From NCBI GenBank assembly GCA_001630475.1, contig KV419402.1, positions 885,691-949,690 on the forward strand: a stretch of DNA of 64,000 nucleotides, written 5' to 3'. Positions within the stretch are counted from its first letter, which is position 1, and every line of letters begins with the position of its first letter. Below are positions 10,190 to 22,885 of this stretch, piece by piece. Made by a program: the position numbers and the translations under genes. The notes beneath the pieces were generated by a model, which was not told the DNA's origin, made no database searches, and saw only the letters and a list, made by a program, of their open reading frames with translations. This DNA comes from Sistotremastrum niveocremeum HHB9708. Its lineage: Eukaryota > Basidiomycota > Agaricomycetes > Sistotremastrales > Sistotremastraceae.

Positions 10190-13117
10190 TCACTGTTCCA
10201 GATCCCCTCCGAACATCTTTGCAAGACCGTCGTTTCCAGTGTCCCTGGGTAGCTGGAACACCTCGAACGCTTTCTGGCCTTCTTCTTGCTCTTCTCCTTT
10301 CTTCGACCAGCCGTCGCCACGATCTCTGAAGACCTCGGGACTTCGGTCCAATAGCGAATCCAAGTCCTTATCCGAAATGACCCTTGCTTTTCCGGCATCG
10401 GTGTTTGGCACAACCTCGATCTTTTCGCCTTCTAGTCGAAGGAGTTCGGCTGCCATTTCTTGGACCGTCTCCTTCTTAGCTTGCGCTGCCGGCGTCCGGA
10501 ATTGACCTGTCGCACATTCAGTTTCGAGCTAAGGGTTCGACAAGGAAAATGAGCATACCTTTCGCGATGACCAATGCTTCCAATCTACGCTTTGCACCTG
10601 CGCGCTGAAGGATCGTAGTCTCGACGGTATGTGCAGTCACAAGTCTATAGATCAAAACAGGCTTCTTCTGTCCAATTCTGTGTGCTCGATCTTGGGCTTG
10701 AAGATCCATCTGAGGATTCCAGTCGCTGTCGAAGAAGATGACTGTATCAGCGGCGGTGAGATTGATCCCCAGGCCTCCGGCTCGGGTGGACAGAAGGAAA
10801 AGATGAGGTGCAGTGGGTGAGTCGCCGCCGTTTTGGAAGTCGAACATTTGGGACCGACGGTCGAGAGGCTTAGTTTCTCCGTCAATCCGACATAGTCGAT
10901 AACCCTTGAAGCTGATCGCCCATTCCTATTTATACCTGTCAGTAAAAGTCGATGAAGATGAGCGACCGGACTCGCCTCAATTATATCCAGCATAATCTTG
11001 AACTGGCTGAAAACGAGAACCTTGTGTCCTCTGGCGAATAAGGCATCCAACAGTCGGTCGAGGATCATCATTTTCCCACTAGCATTGACAAGCTGATCAT
11101 CGATGACAGATGCGTTCGTCTTCTCGTCCGTCGGCCAATCAAAGAGGAAAGGATGAGAGCAGACTTTTCGAAGCTGCATCACGGCATTCTGAAGATGCTG
11201 ATTATTCACTTGCTTGACTAGGCTCTGGTCAGATGGGGGAGATGCCAAATGAGCAAGAAAACCCGTACCTTTGTTTCTTCTAGCGAATTCTTCACCCAAC
11301 TCCCGATGCGACCTCGCACTCTCTTCTGCTTTATCATGTCTGTCTTTCTCCAACTTGGAATAATAGTCATCATCACTTTCATCTGCATCATAGACGACTT
11401 TTCTTTTAACCCCTCTTGTCCTCCGTGGTTCGTTAATGTCCACCACGGGCTTCTGCTTCTTCGAAATGGTCGAAATTAGGTAGCTGCGTAAGGTTCTATT
11501 CACGACAGCTTCGTATATGCTCTTCTGTTGTGTAGAAAGAGGAGCATAGAGAACATATTCTTTTTTGGGTGGCAGGTCCTTCTCAACGTCGGTCTTGAGA
11601 CGTCGCAGCAAGAAGGGTTTGAGAATTGCGTGGAGTTTTGTGACGATGCGTGATGAATGAGATGTTAATGAAGCGTTGGATGCTGAGAGATCGAACCATG
11701 CTTGGAATGCATCTAAGTCTGTAAATATGTCGGGGAGAATGAAATTCAGGAGCGACCATAGCTCGGATAGGTTGTTCTGGATCGGTGGTTAGTGATTGAA
11801 ATTTGGCAATTGCTGGAAGCATACATGTAGTGGTGTTCCCGTTAGGATAAGGCGGTTTGCTGAATCGTACTTCTTGATCTCTTTGAATAACTTGGTCTCG
11901 AAGTTCTTTAGTCGATGTCCTTCATCGACCACAATATATCCCCAATTTAGACCCCCTATATGCTTGGTGTCCCTTATGATGATCTCAGGCGTAGTAATCT
12001 GTGTTTCAAAAAGTTCACACCGGTCGAGCAAGAATCATGGAAACACGTACAATGACTGGATAATCCATTAGTCTCTCCTTCTCTTCCTCCTCTGCTTCGT
12101 CGTCTTCTTCTTCTTCACCCTCGTCGTTAATCTTTCGCTTCTTTTTAGGATTGGCTTCAGCAGCTTTTTCTACTTTTGCTTGTTGTACCCATGGTTCCAG
12201 CACTGTTCTTCGCATTTCTGCGCGCGCTTCGGGACTTCCATGATATAAGCAGACAGGTATCTAGCATGATGTCAGATAATGCATCGTCCTGGTATGAATG
12301 GCGTACTGTTGGAGCAAACTTCGCGAATTCATCGCCCCAATTGTGGAGGACAGAAAGAGGACAGACGATCAAATTCGGTTTCGAAACCCCTTGTGACCGT
12401 AAATGCGCGATAAAAGCTATGGTTTGGATTGTCTGTTTTATGCTCATCAGTTCCGTGCTCTCAGGGAACGAATAATGTCTTACTTTTCTGCGAGATAGAT
12501 CAGGAACGTGTCAATATGTGTAGAAGTGAAGACTCACCCCAGTCCCATCTCGTCTGCTAGGATTCCGTTCAGACCGTTTGACCACAGCCCGGCCATCCAC
12601 GCGACTCCTTCCAGTTGATAGCCTCGCAACTGGGCCCCCGTGATCTCTTCTGGCTGCACAAACGCTTTCCGCTCTTCTTCATTCTCGTCTGGTATGACCA
12701 TTTGTGCCTTGGTCGCAGTTCGCGTCGACCTTCCTTTGCCTCTTCCCTTCCCTTTTCCCTTCGGTCGACCACGCGAAGGTTTCAGACGCGCTTCTTCCGC
12801 TCTTTTGCGAGATGACTCCTCCTCTTTCGTGATCCCCTCAGCGATCATCTTGGTGTACGCGAACGAGCGTTCGAGCAAAGCGTCTAGCTTCACAAATCGA
12901 CTTTCTTCGTTCTCGGGAAGCTCATTTAGTTGATCTGATAGCATCTTAGCATGTTCTTCATCATATGTGCCCTGGATAGTGAATTAGTTTCGTCCAAAGT
13001 TCAGCGGAGACTAGGACCAACGTCTTCGGGAGAAGTAGCAGGAGGAGAAGAAGCTGCCGATGCACTCGTAGATGCATGGGAAAATGTGGATGACATCCCT
13101 GACGGCGACGAGGACAT
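10190..13117 (-). CDS. IRC5: SNF2-family chromatin remodelling ATPase, IRC5/HELLS (LSH) subfamily
   Basis: DNA translocase that remodels nucleosomes; in other eukaryotes this subfamily works in heterochromatin, DNA methylation and cohesin loading. The start [12 protein letters not shown] at 13117 splices into [21 protein letters not shown]. Visible motifs: [16 protein letters not shown], Walker [23 protein letters not shown], motif II DEGH in [64 protein letters not shown] and the arginine-finger box [19 protein letters not shown] rather than DEAH and the short C-terminal part fit LSH/IRC5. An acidic, low-complexity insert (near 12090-12125) precedes motif II and a basic AT-hook-like stretch ([14 protein letters not shown]) lies near residue 90. 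It is divergent from DPB4 with 176 bases between start codons. Confidence 0.92.
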
Positions 13118-13293
13118 GAATGCTCTCTTGAGAGGCTGTGGCGAACACGATTCGATGCGGGTGGCAGTCAAGGCCACAGTTCACCGGACGCGATCTTGTC
13201 GCGGTCCGCCCTGCCCTAAACACATTAGCGCCAGCGGTTACCGTGTTCTTGTTCTCGCACAACTTCGAACGACTTTCGCAACCATTCAAGAAA
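13118..13293. promoter_or_regulatory. Divergent promoter of IRC5-like and DPB4 genes
   Basis: Only 176 bases separate the two start codons, so control sequences for both genes must overlap. Open frames run through on both strands without stops for part of it, but the family alignments on each side begin at 13117 and 13294. No clear TATA box is present, as is usual for housekeeping genes. Confidence 0.6.
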
Positions 13294-14175
13294 ATGCCAC
13301 GGAAAGAATCAACTTCAGCGCCTCAGCCAGCAACGGCACAAGCTCAACAAGAGGCTGCGTCCGAAGGAATTGAGTCTTTCGAACTTCCGAAGGCGCTAGT
13401 AACCAGGATCGCGAAATCTGCAGTGAGTCCTCCCAAGATATGGGCTCTGAGGGACGGAGAGATTGATGTGCAGTTGCCAGATAATGTTAAGCTACAGAAA
13501 GATACAGTCTTGTCGCTCGTGAAAGGATCTACTGTGTTTATAAATTATCTGGGTAAGGACAGTCTACATACGAGACACGAGTAAAGCTGATTGTTTCGCA
13601 GCCGCCACAGCACATGATATCGCTATGTCAAGGTCACACAAGACGATATCAGGGGCAGATGTTCTCAAAGCTCTTGAGTCACTTGAGTTTGGGGATATTT
13701 CGAAACAGTTGCAATTGGAGCTCGAAGGTAAATATCTGCCTTACTCTTCCTCATCGCCTTCAACGTCTCCGCAGCGTTCCGGGTCTCTCAGAAGACGGAC
13801 AAGGGAAAGAAAGCGGCTGGGCCTACCACCAAAGAAGCGAAAGGCAAAGGCAAGGAGAAAGATACACCCAAGATTACCATCCGCGGCCAAGCCAAAAACC
13901 AAAAGGCTTCTGTCAAAGATTCACCTTTCACTTCCACCCCTCTAGTGCAGGACACTACTTCAAAAGAAGAACCTGACATTGAGACAATGGAAGAAGACGA
14001 GACGAACACCACGCCCGCAGATGACGTTGAAGAACCTGAGGAAGAAGATGAGCCTAACGAAGTGGAGAACGAAGAGGATGAGCTGGAAGACGAAGATGTC
14101 GAGGACAGCCAGAACCGAGAAGACGATTCTAAGGGTGTTGAGGATGGGATGGAGGTTGATCCAGACGACGAATGA
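13294..14175 (+). CDS. DPB4: DNA polymerase epsilon subunit / CHRAC histone-fold protein DPB4 (POLE3-like)
   Basis: Histone-fold subunit that pairs with a DPB3-type partner in DNA polymerase epsilon and in ISW2/CHRAC remodellers. The fold is read as FELPKALVTRIAKSA, LPDNVKLQKDTVLSLVKGS, TVFINYLAATAHDIAMS and HKTISGADVLKALESLEF, a very close match to the family. Three introns are inferred: one splits AKSA from LPDN (about 13421-13468), one follows INYL, and one follows LELE. The C-terminal half is a long, strongly acidic tail (runs such as EEPEEEDEPNEVENEEDE), longer than in yeast. The start ATG at 13294 is chosen because the family N-terminus follows about 30 residues later; upstream in-frame codons lie in the divergent promoter. 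PMS1 starts 84 bases downstream on the same strand. Confidence 0.93.
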
Positions 14176-14259
14176 ATATCTCTTTGTATTTAGCCACCTA
14201 CTGTATAATGACTGCGCAACGCGTCGCGTCGTGTTGATCGAACTTGTCTCAGACTATGA

Positions 14260-17200
14260 ATGTCTTCGTCCATAAAGGCACTCGATTCGACTTCAGTTCA
14301 TCGAATCACATCGGGTCAAGTCGTCGTTGATCTACAGACCGCTGTCAAAGAGCTTGTCGAAAACAGTCTCGACGCAGGAGCAACATCTATAGGTGGGCAC
14401 TGGCAAAGCCACATAAATTGTGCGCCTCCTGACGAGAAATATAGAGGTCAGATTCAAGGAATATGGCCTCAAAGCCATTGAAGTGATAGACAATGGAAGT
14501 GGCATAGCTCCAGAAGACTACGAATCAATCGGTAGATCTCTTCGTTCCTCGACATGGCGCTTTCTCTGACTGTCCTGAAGCTCTCAAACACCACACCTCC
14601 AAGCTATCTTCATTCTCTGATCTCGCCACTATTCAAAGCTTTGGATTCAGAGGCGAGGCTTTATCGTCACTATGTGCTCTGAGTCAGGGCGTCTCAGTCA
14701 CTACTGCCACAAGTGACGAAGCTCCTGTCGGCACGATTCTCGAGATGGAGCGAAACGGCAAGCTAAAAGCGGGTAGTAAAAAGGTTGCTCGCCAGGTACG
14801 TCCGAATCAGCCTCACCAGTCTCTCGCTCACATTGAACTCGAATGCAGCGAGGCACGACAGTGGCTGTAACGGGCATCTTCAGTCCGCTGCCCGTCAGAC
14901 GCAAAGAACTCTCTCGTAACATAAAGCGCGAATTCAGCAAAGCTCTTGCCCTCTTAACAGCCTACGCCCTTGTCCCATGCTCACAAGACGGTCGCGGTGT
15001 CCGTTTCACGGTAGTCAACTACAACGAGAAGGGGTCAGCTCATCCCATCCGGCCGCTTCAACCGTGGAAGAGCTGATAGATCGACAGTCAGAGAATGGTC
15101 CAGATACAGAGTGACGGAGCCAAATCTATCAAATCTTCCGTCTCGGCTGTCTGGGGCCCAAAGACCCTTGCCAATCTCGAAGTCCTTGATCTAGAGTTCG
15201 ATGTAACTCCGGAAAAGTCACTAATGAAGAGAGTCCCGGAGAGCGAGGAGTAAGGCTTCTTCTCTCGACATTATACATAGATTCTGATTCTACAACTTGA
15301 TAGAGTGACTCACGTCCACGTTGAAGGTCTAATCTCGAGATTTACATTCGGATGTGGTCGGACTGGCACCGATCGTCAATTCTTCTACATAAACGGTCGA
15401 CCATGCAACTTACCCAAGGTTCGTCAGACATGTATCCAGCTCGAACACACACCTAATATGCAATAGGTTCAGAAGATCTTTAATGAAGTATACCGAAGTT
15501 TCAATACTAATCAAGCGCCATTCATCATTGCTAACATCATCATACCTACCAGTTCGTCACCTATACTCATCTAAGTCTGGAGCTGATGATGCACTCTACA
15601 GATACCTGCGACGTCAACGTCAGCCCTGACAAACGTACGGTCTTCCTACACAGCGAATACAACCTAATCGCTGCCTTGAAGGTATGCTATCGCGAGATCA
15701 TCCCTAAATTGACACTCAAGAATCTTCAGATCAGTCTCGAAGAGGCTTTCTCCCCTGAAAGATCTACATTCGCTGTAAACACACAAACTCAAATCGCGCA
15801 ATCTTCCGATCCGTCTTCAACATTCCCCACTGCGGAGTCTTCTCTCCCCAATTCCGATACGACTTTATCTTCCGAACCTGCAGCAGGGACCTCCAGCCCC
15901 GTAGGGAGTTCCTCTCCTCCCCCTCAAAACCAGGCGCAGAGTGACACCAATGATGATGAACAAGGCATTCTATCGTCGATTAGATCGAACAGCATAGAAC
16001 GCGATCTCATTCGCCAAGCTCGATATCAAAACAAAGCTCGACGGACTCTGCCTCCTCCCGCTGCACAAGCTTCCAAAGCGAAGCAGACTCGACTCGATGA
16101 CGGTTTTCTACAAAAACAAGCAGGCGTGAACAAGCCGTCTAGGAGTACACCCGCCCCCGCTTCCGACGCTGAAGAGAGCGAAACCGAAGAGAACGGTACT
16201 AGGAATAGCACAGAGGGCGTGGATGAAGAAATGCACGTGGATGACGTCTCGTTCGGCTCTACGAATAATCTTCTTCGACACTCCCTTGAGCTTCCCCTTC
16301 ACGCACCGTCAAGTCCTCCAATCGACCACATCGCCACTGGTCCTGACCATGCCCGATCCCAGTCACCGCCTGCACTCTTTCTTCCTTCGCCCTCACCTGC
16401 GCATAGGAGCCCCGTCACGAATAAAGAACAGGCAGAAGAAGTTGTGCTCTCCACGAGTCGAGCATCGTGGAATCGGTCTCGAAGTCCTGAGTCGATTGGG
16501 GATGATGGGACTGATGGACCGGAGAGGAAGAAGGCCAAGCTCTCGCTTACACCGGTTAAAGTCCAGGGAAAGTTGGGCTTGAGAAGTCAGATTGCCAGCT
16601 TTGCTATGGAGGGGAGTCAGGTACAGCATGTCGAAGATGAAGATGCCGGAGAGGGGGGCGAACGACGAGACGAAGGACTGCATGACGATGGCCTCGAGGG
16701 TACAATAGGCGCTGGAGGTGCTGTCGAAGATGGAGGTGCAGAAAACATGGACATTGACTATTCTTCGCCACGATTGGCAGGTGCTGGGTTATCTCGTCCG
16801 TCGCGAGCCTCTTCTCCGAAGCAAGACCAAAGTGATCGAGATCGGACGCCAGCGCTCGAGGATGATCATCACGGCGAAAAAGCAGAAGAAGACGATTTGC
16901 TCGACGATGACGAACAGGACGCACAGACTGAACCCGCGGAGTCACAATCAAACGCAGCTACATCGTCCGCGCCATCACACCCCGAGATCATCCGTACCGC
17001 GAGCGACGACTCGAGTGTCAAATATCAGTTCTCACTAGATCGCGTATCAAAGCTATGGGAACAACTCTCTCAAGTTGACCTGGACGAATCGACACGGTCA
17101 CCAGCGAAACATCCCATCATCGATGCCGGCTTCGAGACTGATTCTGATGAAGCCGAGCGTGTCTTGGCGCGGACGATTCACAAAGAAGACTTTGGGTCGA

Positions 17201-18022
17201 TGCGAGTTTTGGGTCAATTCAATTTAGGGTTCATCATTGCTCGGAAAATCTCTCCAAGATCTTCTCCATCGCCAGCCACTCAAACCTCTCTATCGGCTAT
17301 GGACGACCTTTTCATTGTGGATCAGCATGCTTCGGATGAGAAGTATAACTTTGAAACTCTACAACTAACCACCAAGATCGAGTCACAACTTTTATTCCAG
17401 TAAGTCTCAGCCTTGCTTGTGGTTGGCATATTTGTTGATGTCAGTTGCTTAGACCCCGACCTTTGGACTTCACGGCGTCTGATCAGATTCTTGCAATGGA
17501 GAATATTGACATTCTCCGCAAGAATGGATTCGATATCTCTATCGAGGCCGATCCATCGTCCGGACAACGAGAACGAGCGATGTTACTTGCCCAGCCTGTC
17601 AGTAAAAGCACTACGTTCGATATGCATGGTGTGCCATCTTTCTTTCTGCTTCGACCACAAAATGATGACGCTCGACGTAGATCTAGGAGAGCTCCTTCAT
17701 CTCATGAAAGGGACCCCGACTGGCTCTATGGTGCGCTGCTCAAAAGCTCGAGCAATGTTCGCAAGCCGCGCATGCCGGAAAAGCGTCATGATTGGCAAAG
17801 CCCTGACACTCAGACAAATGGAGAATGTGAGCATTCGTCTCGTTCATTTCAAGACGTTGCTGATATCTGTGACTGTTTCAGATATTGAGACACATGGGGA
17901 CTATTGAGCAGCCTTGGAACTGCCCCCACGGCAGGCCGACGATGAGACATTTGGTCAATCTCAACGGATACGTGGGCCCCAGGCAGAAGAATATCGACTG
18001 GAGCACCCTTCTTTCCGAATAG
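14260..18022 (+). CDS. PMS1: DNA mismatch repair endonuclease PMS1 (MutL homologue)
   Basis: MutL-alpha subunit that pairs with MLH1 and nicks the daughter strand in mismatch repair. The N-terminal GHKL ATPase shows [43 protein letters not shown] and [17 protein letters not shown]. The MutL transducer domain carries [16 protein letters not shown] and [18 protein letters not shown] linker of over 350 residues, rich in Ser, Pro and acidic residues, follows. The C-terminal endonuclease has the metal motif [24 protein letters not shown] and CPHGRPT. At least seven introns are needed, mostly in the first third; the last intron splits TLRQMEN from [12 protein letters not shown]. The product ends [10 protein letters not shown]. 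All catalytic motifs look intact. Confidence 0.95.
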
Positions 18023-19279
18023 TTCTGATATAATATCCTCATATTTACTTTCACCTCCGCATTTCAACCAAGATATGGCATGTAGCTTGCTCCTTTCCAG
18101 TTGCCTTGGGGGCTAATTTATATTTTCGACGTCCGAGATTTGTCAGTTCAATCCTTCTTGTATTTGTTGTAAGTGTATACGCAATAATTTTTCCCGTAGT
18201 GCTGGGGAACGAAAAGTCTGGGAGCTGGGGCTGATTAGAGAATTGACTCAAAATAAACACCTATCTGATGGATGATAGAAACTAAAAGCAAGGTGTTCCT
18301 TATCGTCGTTATCGACGATACTTACCACCAATGCGCTTTGAGCGCCTAATGAGTAAGCTCAACATTCTATCACTATGTCTCACTTCAGATCTGAACCGAA
18401 GTCTTTATCTCGATTCATCGCAGGAGCTACCTTTACATGTGGATGGCGCAAGACCTGAAATTACAGCTAATCTAACCATAAAATGCCTCCACCATTTAGA
18501 TTGATCACTATTGACGTTTCGGTCTCGGTTTGGGCGCCATGGGGCTTCTAGAATTCTAGAATCGAATTCTCGCGAGAATTCGCGATGTTCAAGCAAGATA
18601 GAGGTGAGAGATCGTTCCGGAGGATCGCACATCCGCAAGCAATGAAAAGGCTAAATATTCGTGCGCCGCTGGCGACCCGGTTTCGTCCGACTCCCGTCCG
18701 GCTTGGCCAGATCTGCAGATTTTGCACAGATAGTTCCATCGCTGGTACTTTGCTATCTTATCATTACGCATACAATCGCGATAAAATGAATGTTCTGTGC
18801 AACTTCCGCCGCCAGTTTTTTTCCCGGAAATTGCAAGGGTGCCTCAGCATATAAGTGACGTCACGAGCACCTTTATCCCAGACCAATTCGATCAAATGAC
18901 TGGACGGTCCGCTCGAGGCATCAACGTTTTCGCATTTCACATGAGACGGGGACATGAGACCATTACAACGTGTGTACAATTCTGATCCAGAACAACTATA
19001 CAATTCGGCGGAACCAATTTCAAAAAGAACCATCAAGACAAAAATCTTACACAAATGATACAAGGATGTTCAAAAACCGAGAGAGGTGACGGAAAGGAGA
19101 TATGAGTAGATACAGCGAGCAGGGACGATGTGGGGTATATATGTGCGCCCTGGTGATTTGATCGGGCGGAATGGAATGCGGATCGATAACAAGTACAATG
19201 GGTTCAGCGTCTGAATCCCTCGAATGAGACTATAGCAAAGTGGTCTGAATTTTTCTGTGTGACGGAAAAACCATGAGAT
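18023..19279. other. Intergenic region with two palindromes
   Basis: PMS1 ends at the left edge and the F-box-like gene ends at the right edge, so this is a convergent gap, unusually long for this window. Small frames on both strands (18585-18854 plus, 18764-19063 minus) match nothing I recognise. Two adjacent perfect palindromes at 18546-18582 are listed separately. A small or non-coding transcript cannot be excluded. Confidence 0.4.
18546..18582. repeat. Two adjacent perfect palindromes (16 bp and 20 bp)
   Basis: TTCTAGAATTCTAGAA (18546-18561) and CGAATTCTCGCGAGAATTCG (18563-18582) are each exactly equal to their own reverse complement and are separated by one base. The first is made of two TTCnnGAA units, related to but not spaced like a standard heat-shock element. 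Either protein binding by dimers or cruciform-type structure is possible. Observed directly; role unknown. Confidence 0.7.
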
Positions 19280-20556
19280 TTATGAGCGGGATAAAGAACG
19301 ACGACGGCTTACGATGAGTTTCGTAGGCTCGATGGGAGTATTCACAGTATATCTCCTCAAAAAAATGCGCCGGTCATGGCAGATCTTGGAGAGCTGAAAG
19401 TCCGATGAGGACTCCCATGTCTTGCGAGTGACATACTCGACATGCGAGCGTTGGGGGTGGAAATAGAGATCCAAACAAAATAAGGAGCCGAAGGAGCTGC
19501 GCAATAGATCGATCAAGGGGTTCAGGTCCCACGCGGAGTAGGTGATTAGGATTAGATGAGAGAGGGATGGTAGGTGGTTGAAATTATGAAGAAGGGCGTT
19601 TATGTTGGTTTTACAGTCAAGAGATAATGTTCTCAGATGAGGCCAGAGGAATGGCGGGTATTCGATGTTGGAGGGGAAGACAGGACCCCGGAATTGAAGA
19701 TGGAGCCTTTGTAGGGATGCATAGGATCGCTCAGTCGCGCCTCGCAAAGTCACCTCCCAATCGACCCAGGGATACCTATCGGACTGCCATTCCAACCTCA
19801 TACTTCGAATGTTGGAAGGCCAATTATGGGGACTGTCTGTGAAAGCTTCCAAATGATTAAGAGAAAGGTGGCGGATGGAATGAAGGGAATTAAGATCGAG
19901 GAACAAGCGATCCTCGAGATTAGATGACGCGTTGTTCGAGAGTATGGTAACATTGGACGACTGCTTAGCCACTGCACTTTCCAGTAGCGCGGCCAGGAGA
20001 GTTGAGCAGGGAGGATCGCGTTTGCATTGGTTCTCAACGATCAAGGTGTGAACACTGAACATGCTGTCAAACGCCCTCACATCATAGTCGCCAGGCGTCA
20101 ACAGTTCACAGTGCCCGTGGTGTTGGGGGAGGCGAATATACAACGTCCGAACGTTGTAAAAGTACGACATGGCTCGCGAGTTGACGAATGGGTTATCGGA
20201 CACGATTCGAAGTGACTGGCAGAGATGTGCGTATGATGTGATGATATGGTGGGACATTTCTGGGCCTCTGGAGGTGATACGTCCCAAATCGACGCGCCGG
20301 TAAATGTAAGGAAGGGCGGCTTCGCGCCATAACCAGTTGACCGCGCTCAGCCTAACGATATCTAGGGGACAGTCGCAGTCCCATGGCTCGCAAAGCTTCT
20401 CCTCGTACGGAGTGTCCTGCAGCGTTTCTGTACCTGTTTCAGTATGCGTGAACAAAACAAAGGAAGCAACCCACTCAGACTGCTTTGTGAAGCAGTAAGA
20501 AAATCAAGGACACTGATCTTGAGCTCTGGGAGCAGACGAGAGAAATGGTCAGACAT
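19280..20556 (-). CDS. F-box-like / leucine-rich-repeat-type protein
   Basis: Predicted protein of just over 400 residues. The N-terminus MSDHFSRLLPELKISVLDFL resembles an F-box (LPxEL-xxxIxxxL), and after an intron near 20418-20458 the frame continues through DIVRLSAVNWLWREAALPYIYRRVDL, the second F-box helix and the usual IYRRVxL strand of agaricomycete F-box proteins. The rest has irregular Leu-rich strands (VRTLYIRL, IRHLSLNHLEAF, LRTLSLDCKTNINAL, LSHLILITYS) typical of the divergent LRR part that binds substrates. These proteins act as adaptors of SCF ubiquitin ligases and are expanded in mushrooms; the substrate is unknown. The 3' end is ambiguous: a good donor (GTAAGC) after KLI could lead to a tiny last exon ending near 19230. 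Confidence 0.75.
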
Positions 20557-22885
20557 GTCGAGGAGATGGTGGGCGACAAAGGCTACAGGGCTGAGATCCG
20601 TGAAATATAGCCCAAGGGCGTCACTCCCACAGGGCTGCCGTGACCTGTCCAAAAGCAGCCGATTGGCTCCAAAGCCCTATGTTGCCTTTTTGGGAAGGTG
20701 GTCACAATGGCTTCTCTGTCTGGGTGATCACGCTCCATCGCTGCTTCCTGACTTCTATCTGGTTCACATACCGCTTTCAGCGCCTCCACAGCCCCTTTTG
20801 TCGATGTGTCCAGAACATGCATTCACTCCAGGTCCTGATCGTCCGGCAGCCTACTCATGATCAGCCAATAAAATTTCTATCTCGTGTTCTAAATTCGACG
20901 GGCAGGGCAACCTTGGTGTCTTCTCTTCGGTGTTCGTGCTGCGGTCATTTCAGTCTCTCCAAATGGTGATTCATCTCAGGGCCTCAGGTTAGTGGAACAG
21001 AAGATATGTCGAGACGTGGCAGCCACGTCGTCACTTGTCGCGCGGACGTGATCCCAAAACCGAACGTATCGTGAACACGGTCGTCGACTCGTGTTCTCTT
21101 ATCTTCACCTGATCTCAATTCTGTTTTCTATGGGTGAGTACAACGCACACGTTGCAACGAAAATGACTCTTTTGCCCTGGGCTGCAGGCCGAGCATCTGA
21201 CAAGACAATTCAGTGCCCTGTGCCGCCATCAGATAGTGGCTTACCAAGTCAAACGCGGTTGCGTTGGCCGCTGAAGGCCATGACCTTAGATGGGCGAGAT
21301 TAAGTTCTCAACTGCAACGTGGCGTCGGGAGCATAAAACAACCAGGCATTTTCTCGTTGACCCGATCTATCACAACAATAGCGAGTTTTCTAACCCTATA
21401 ACCACTCATCTTTTCCTAGACATTTCTCGAATATGATTCTGCATGCAAAACATGTTGAAATGATCACGTCCCAATTGTCCAGACCCTCATTATGTCTCGG
21501 TCGAGTTGACGATATATTCTGGGCGTGCTCGAGCTCTGTTTTGACGGATTCTGACTCGTATCAGTCAGTCGTATGACACTGTTCTCGCATATAATGGCCC
21601 CCGTACGTACTCGATTACAGCGACTGTCCGGGCTCCAGCGTGTCTGGCTGACAGTGGCTGTGTCACAGGGCTACAGGACATTACATCAGGGAGTGATTGG
21701 CCTTATGTGCTAGCCTCAGCTTCATGGTTCAGACATCTTGAGCCTTTTGAGGTTGACATACTCCAAGGGTTTAAGCTCAACGTTTAAGCTTCACTTCTGT
21801 TTCGCATTGTTTCTGTAGGGGTCTTCCTGGCTATTCCTAAAATGTATTCAAATTACCAACAATTCTTGCTGTTGTCCTGACAATTCTTACCACCGTCACT
21901 TTGCGCTCAGAGCAGAGTTCAATCATTGAATGAAGTTTACGAAGCGTGTGACCATAGTTCCGAATGCGGGCAACCCAAAACCTCCCAAGCCGTTTTGGCC
22001 GAACGGCACCTGAAGCCGCTGCTTGCCTCGGAATCAGATTCAGAACAAAATCAGAATCCCGACGGCGCAGAACATAATCGAAATTCCTTGCAGTCTTCCA
22101 AGTTCAGGATCTATTTCCACAGCATCTGTGAACTTTCCTCAACGGATGTCATTATTTTGTGAGGCAAACATACCGATATTTCGAAGCAAGTTTCGAAGTG
22201 GACACGTATTATCATCCAGCACAGTACTCGACCTCTCACCAAGGTCTGTCGACCATCCTTCTTCTACCTAAATTCTCTGACTTGATAAAATACTGTAGAC
22301 CAGCGTGATAGTCACCAGCCTCTCGGGACGGCTTGGATACAGGCGACTCATCTGCATTCGGCGCCTATGTTGAACCACCGGTTCAGCCATCCAATGATCT
22401 TGACTGTGGACGTACAACACGTTGCATGACTCTAGAAGCAACTTTCATTACCTGATTCTCCCCCGCTCGACTCCTATCCGGATCTGCTCTCATCGAGTCT
22501 TATGACGCGACGACGGTCTACTGTAAACGGGGTTTCGATCTGAGGACGGCTCACAGTTTCGAAGAAAGGTGACTTTGGTCGACGTCTACAAGATTGACAG
22601 CTTTCTGACCATAAAGCCGATGACTATCAGGTCATTACTAGTAGCTCTGAATCTGCCGTGAGAGTCCCAACGGAAGCCGGCTATCAAACAAATGCGAGAT
22701 GAACCAAACGTGGAGGTAAGAGGGTTCATTGAATTACTGTATGGAAAGGCCCGTCTCTGCGTATGTCAGAGAGAGCCCCAAATCTTCCGAATCTCACGAA
22801 TCTTCAGTACATAAAGGTGATCTGGGTGTCACACGCAATCCAAGGAACCCCGTCTCGAGCCATCACCTATCAGCGACCAGACATC
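20557..22885. other. Long intergenic region before the lectin gene
   Basis: A 2.3-kb stretch between the divergent F-box-like and lectin genes. Open frames are all under about 140 codons and disagree between frames; the largest (20444-20860 plus) is antisense to the first exon of the F-box gene. I see no conserved motif, RNA gene or repeat. It must contain both promoters, and could contain a short lineage-specific gene that I cannot recognise. Confidence 0.4.

Noticed and set aside
13138-13293. Upstream extension of the DPB4 frame to a GTG codon at 13138
   Set aside because: The added 52 residues have no family counterpart, lie in the divergent promoter and do not begin with ATG; the ATG at 13294 fits the family N-terminus.
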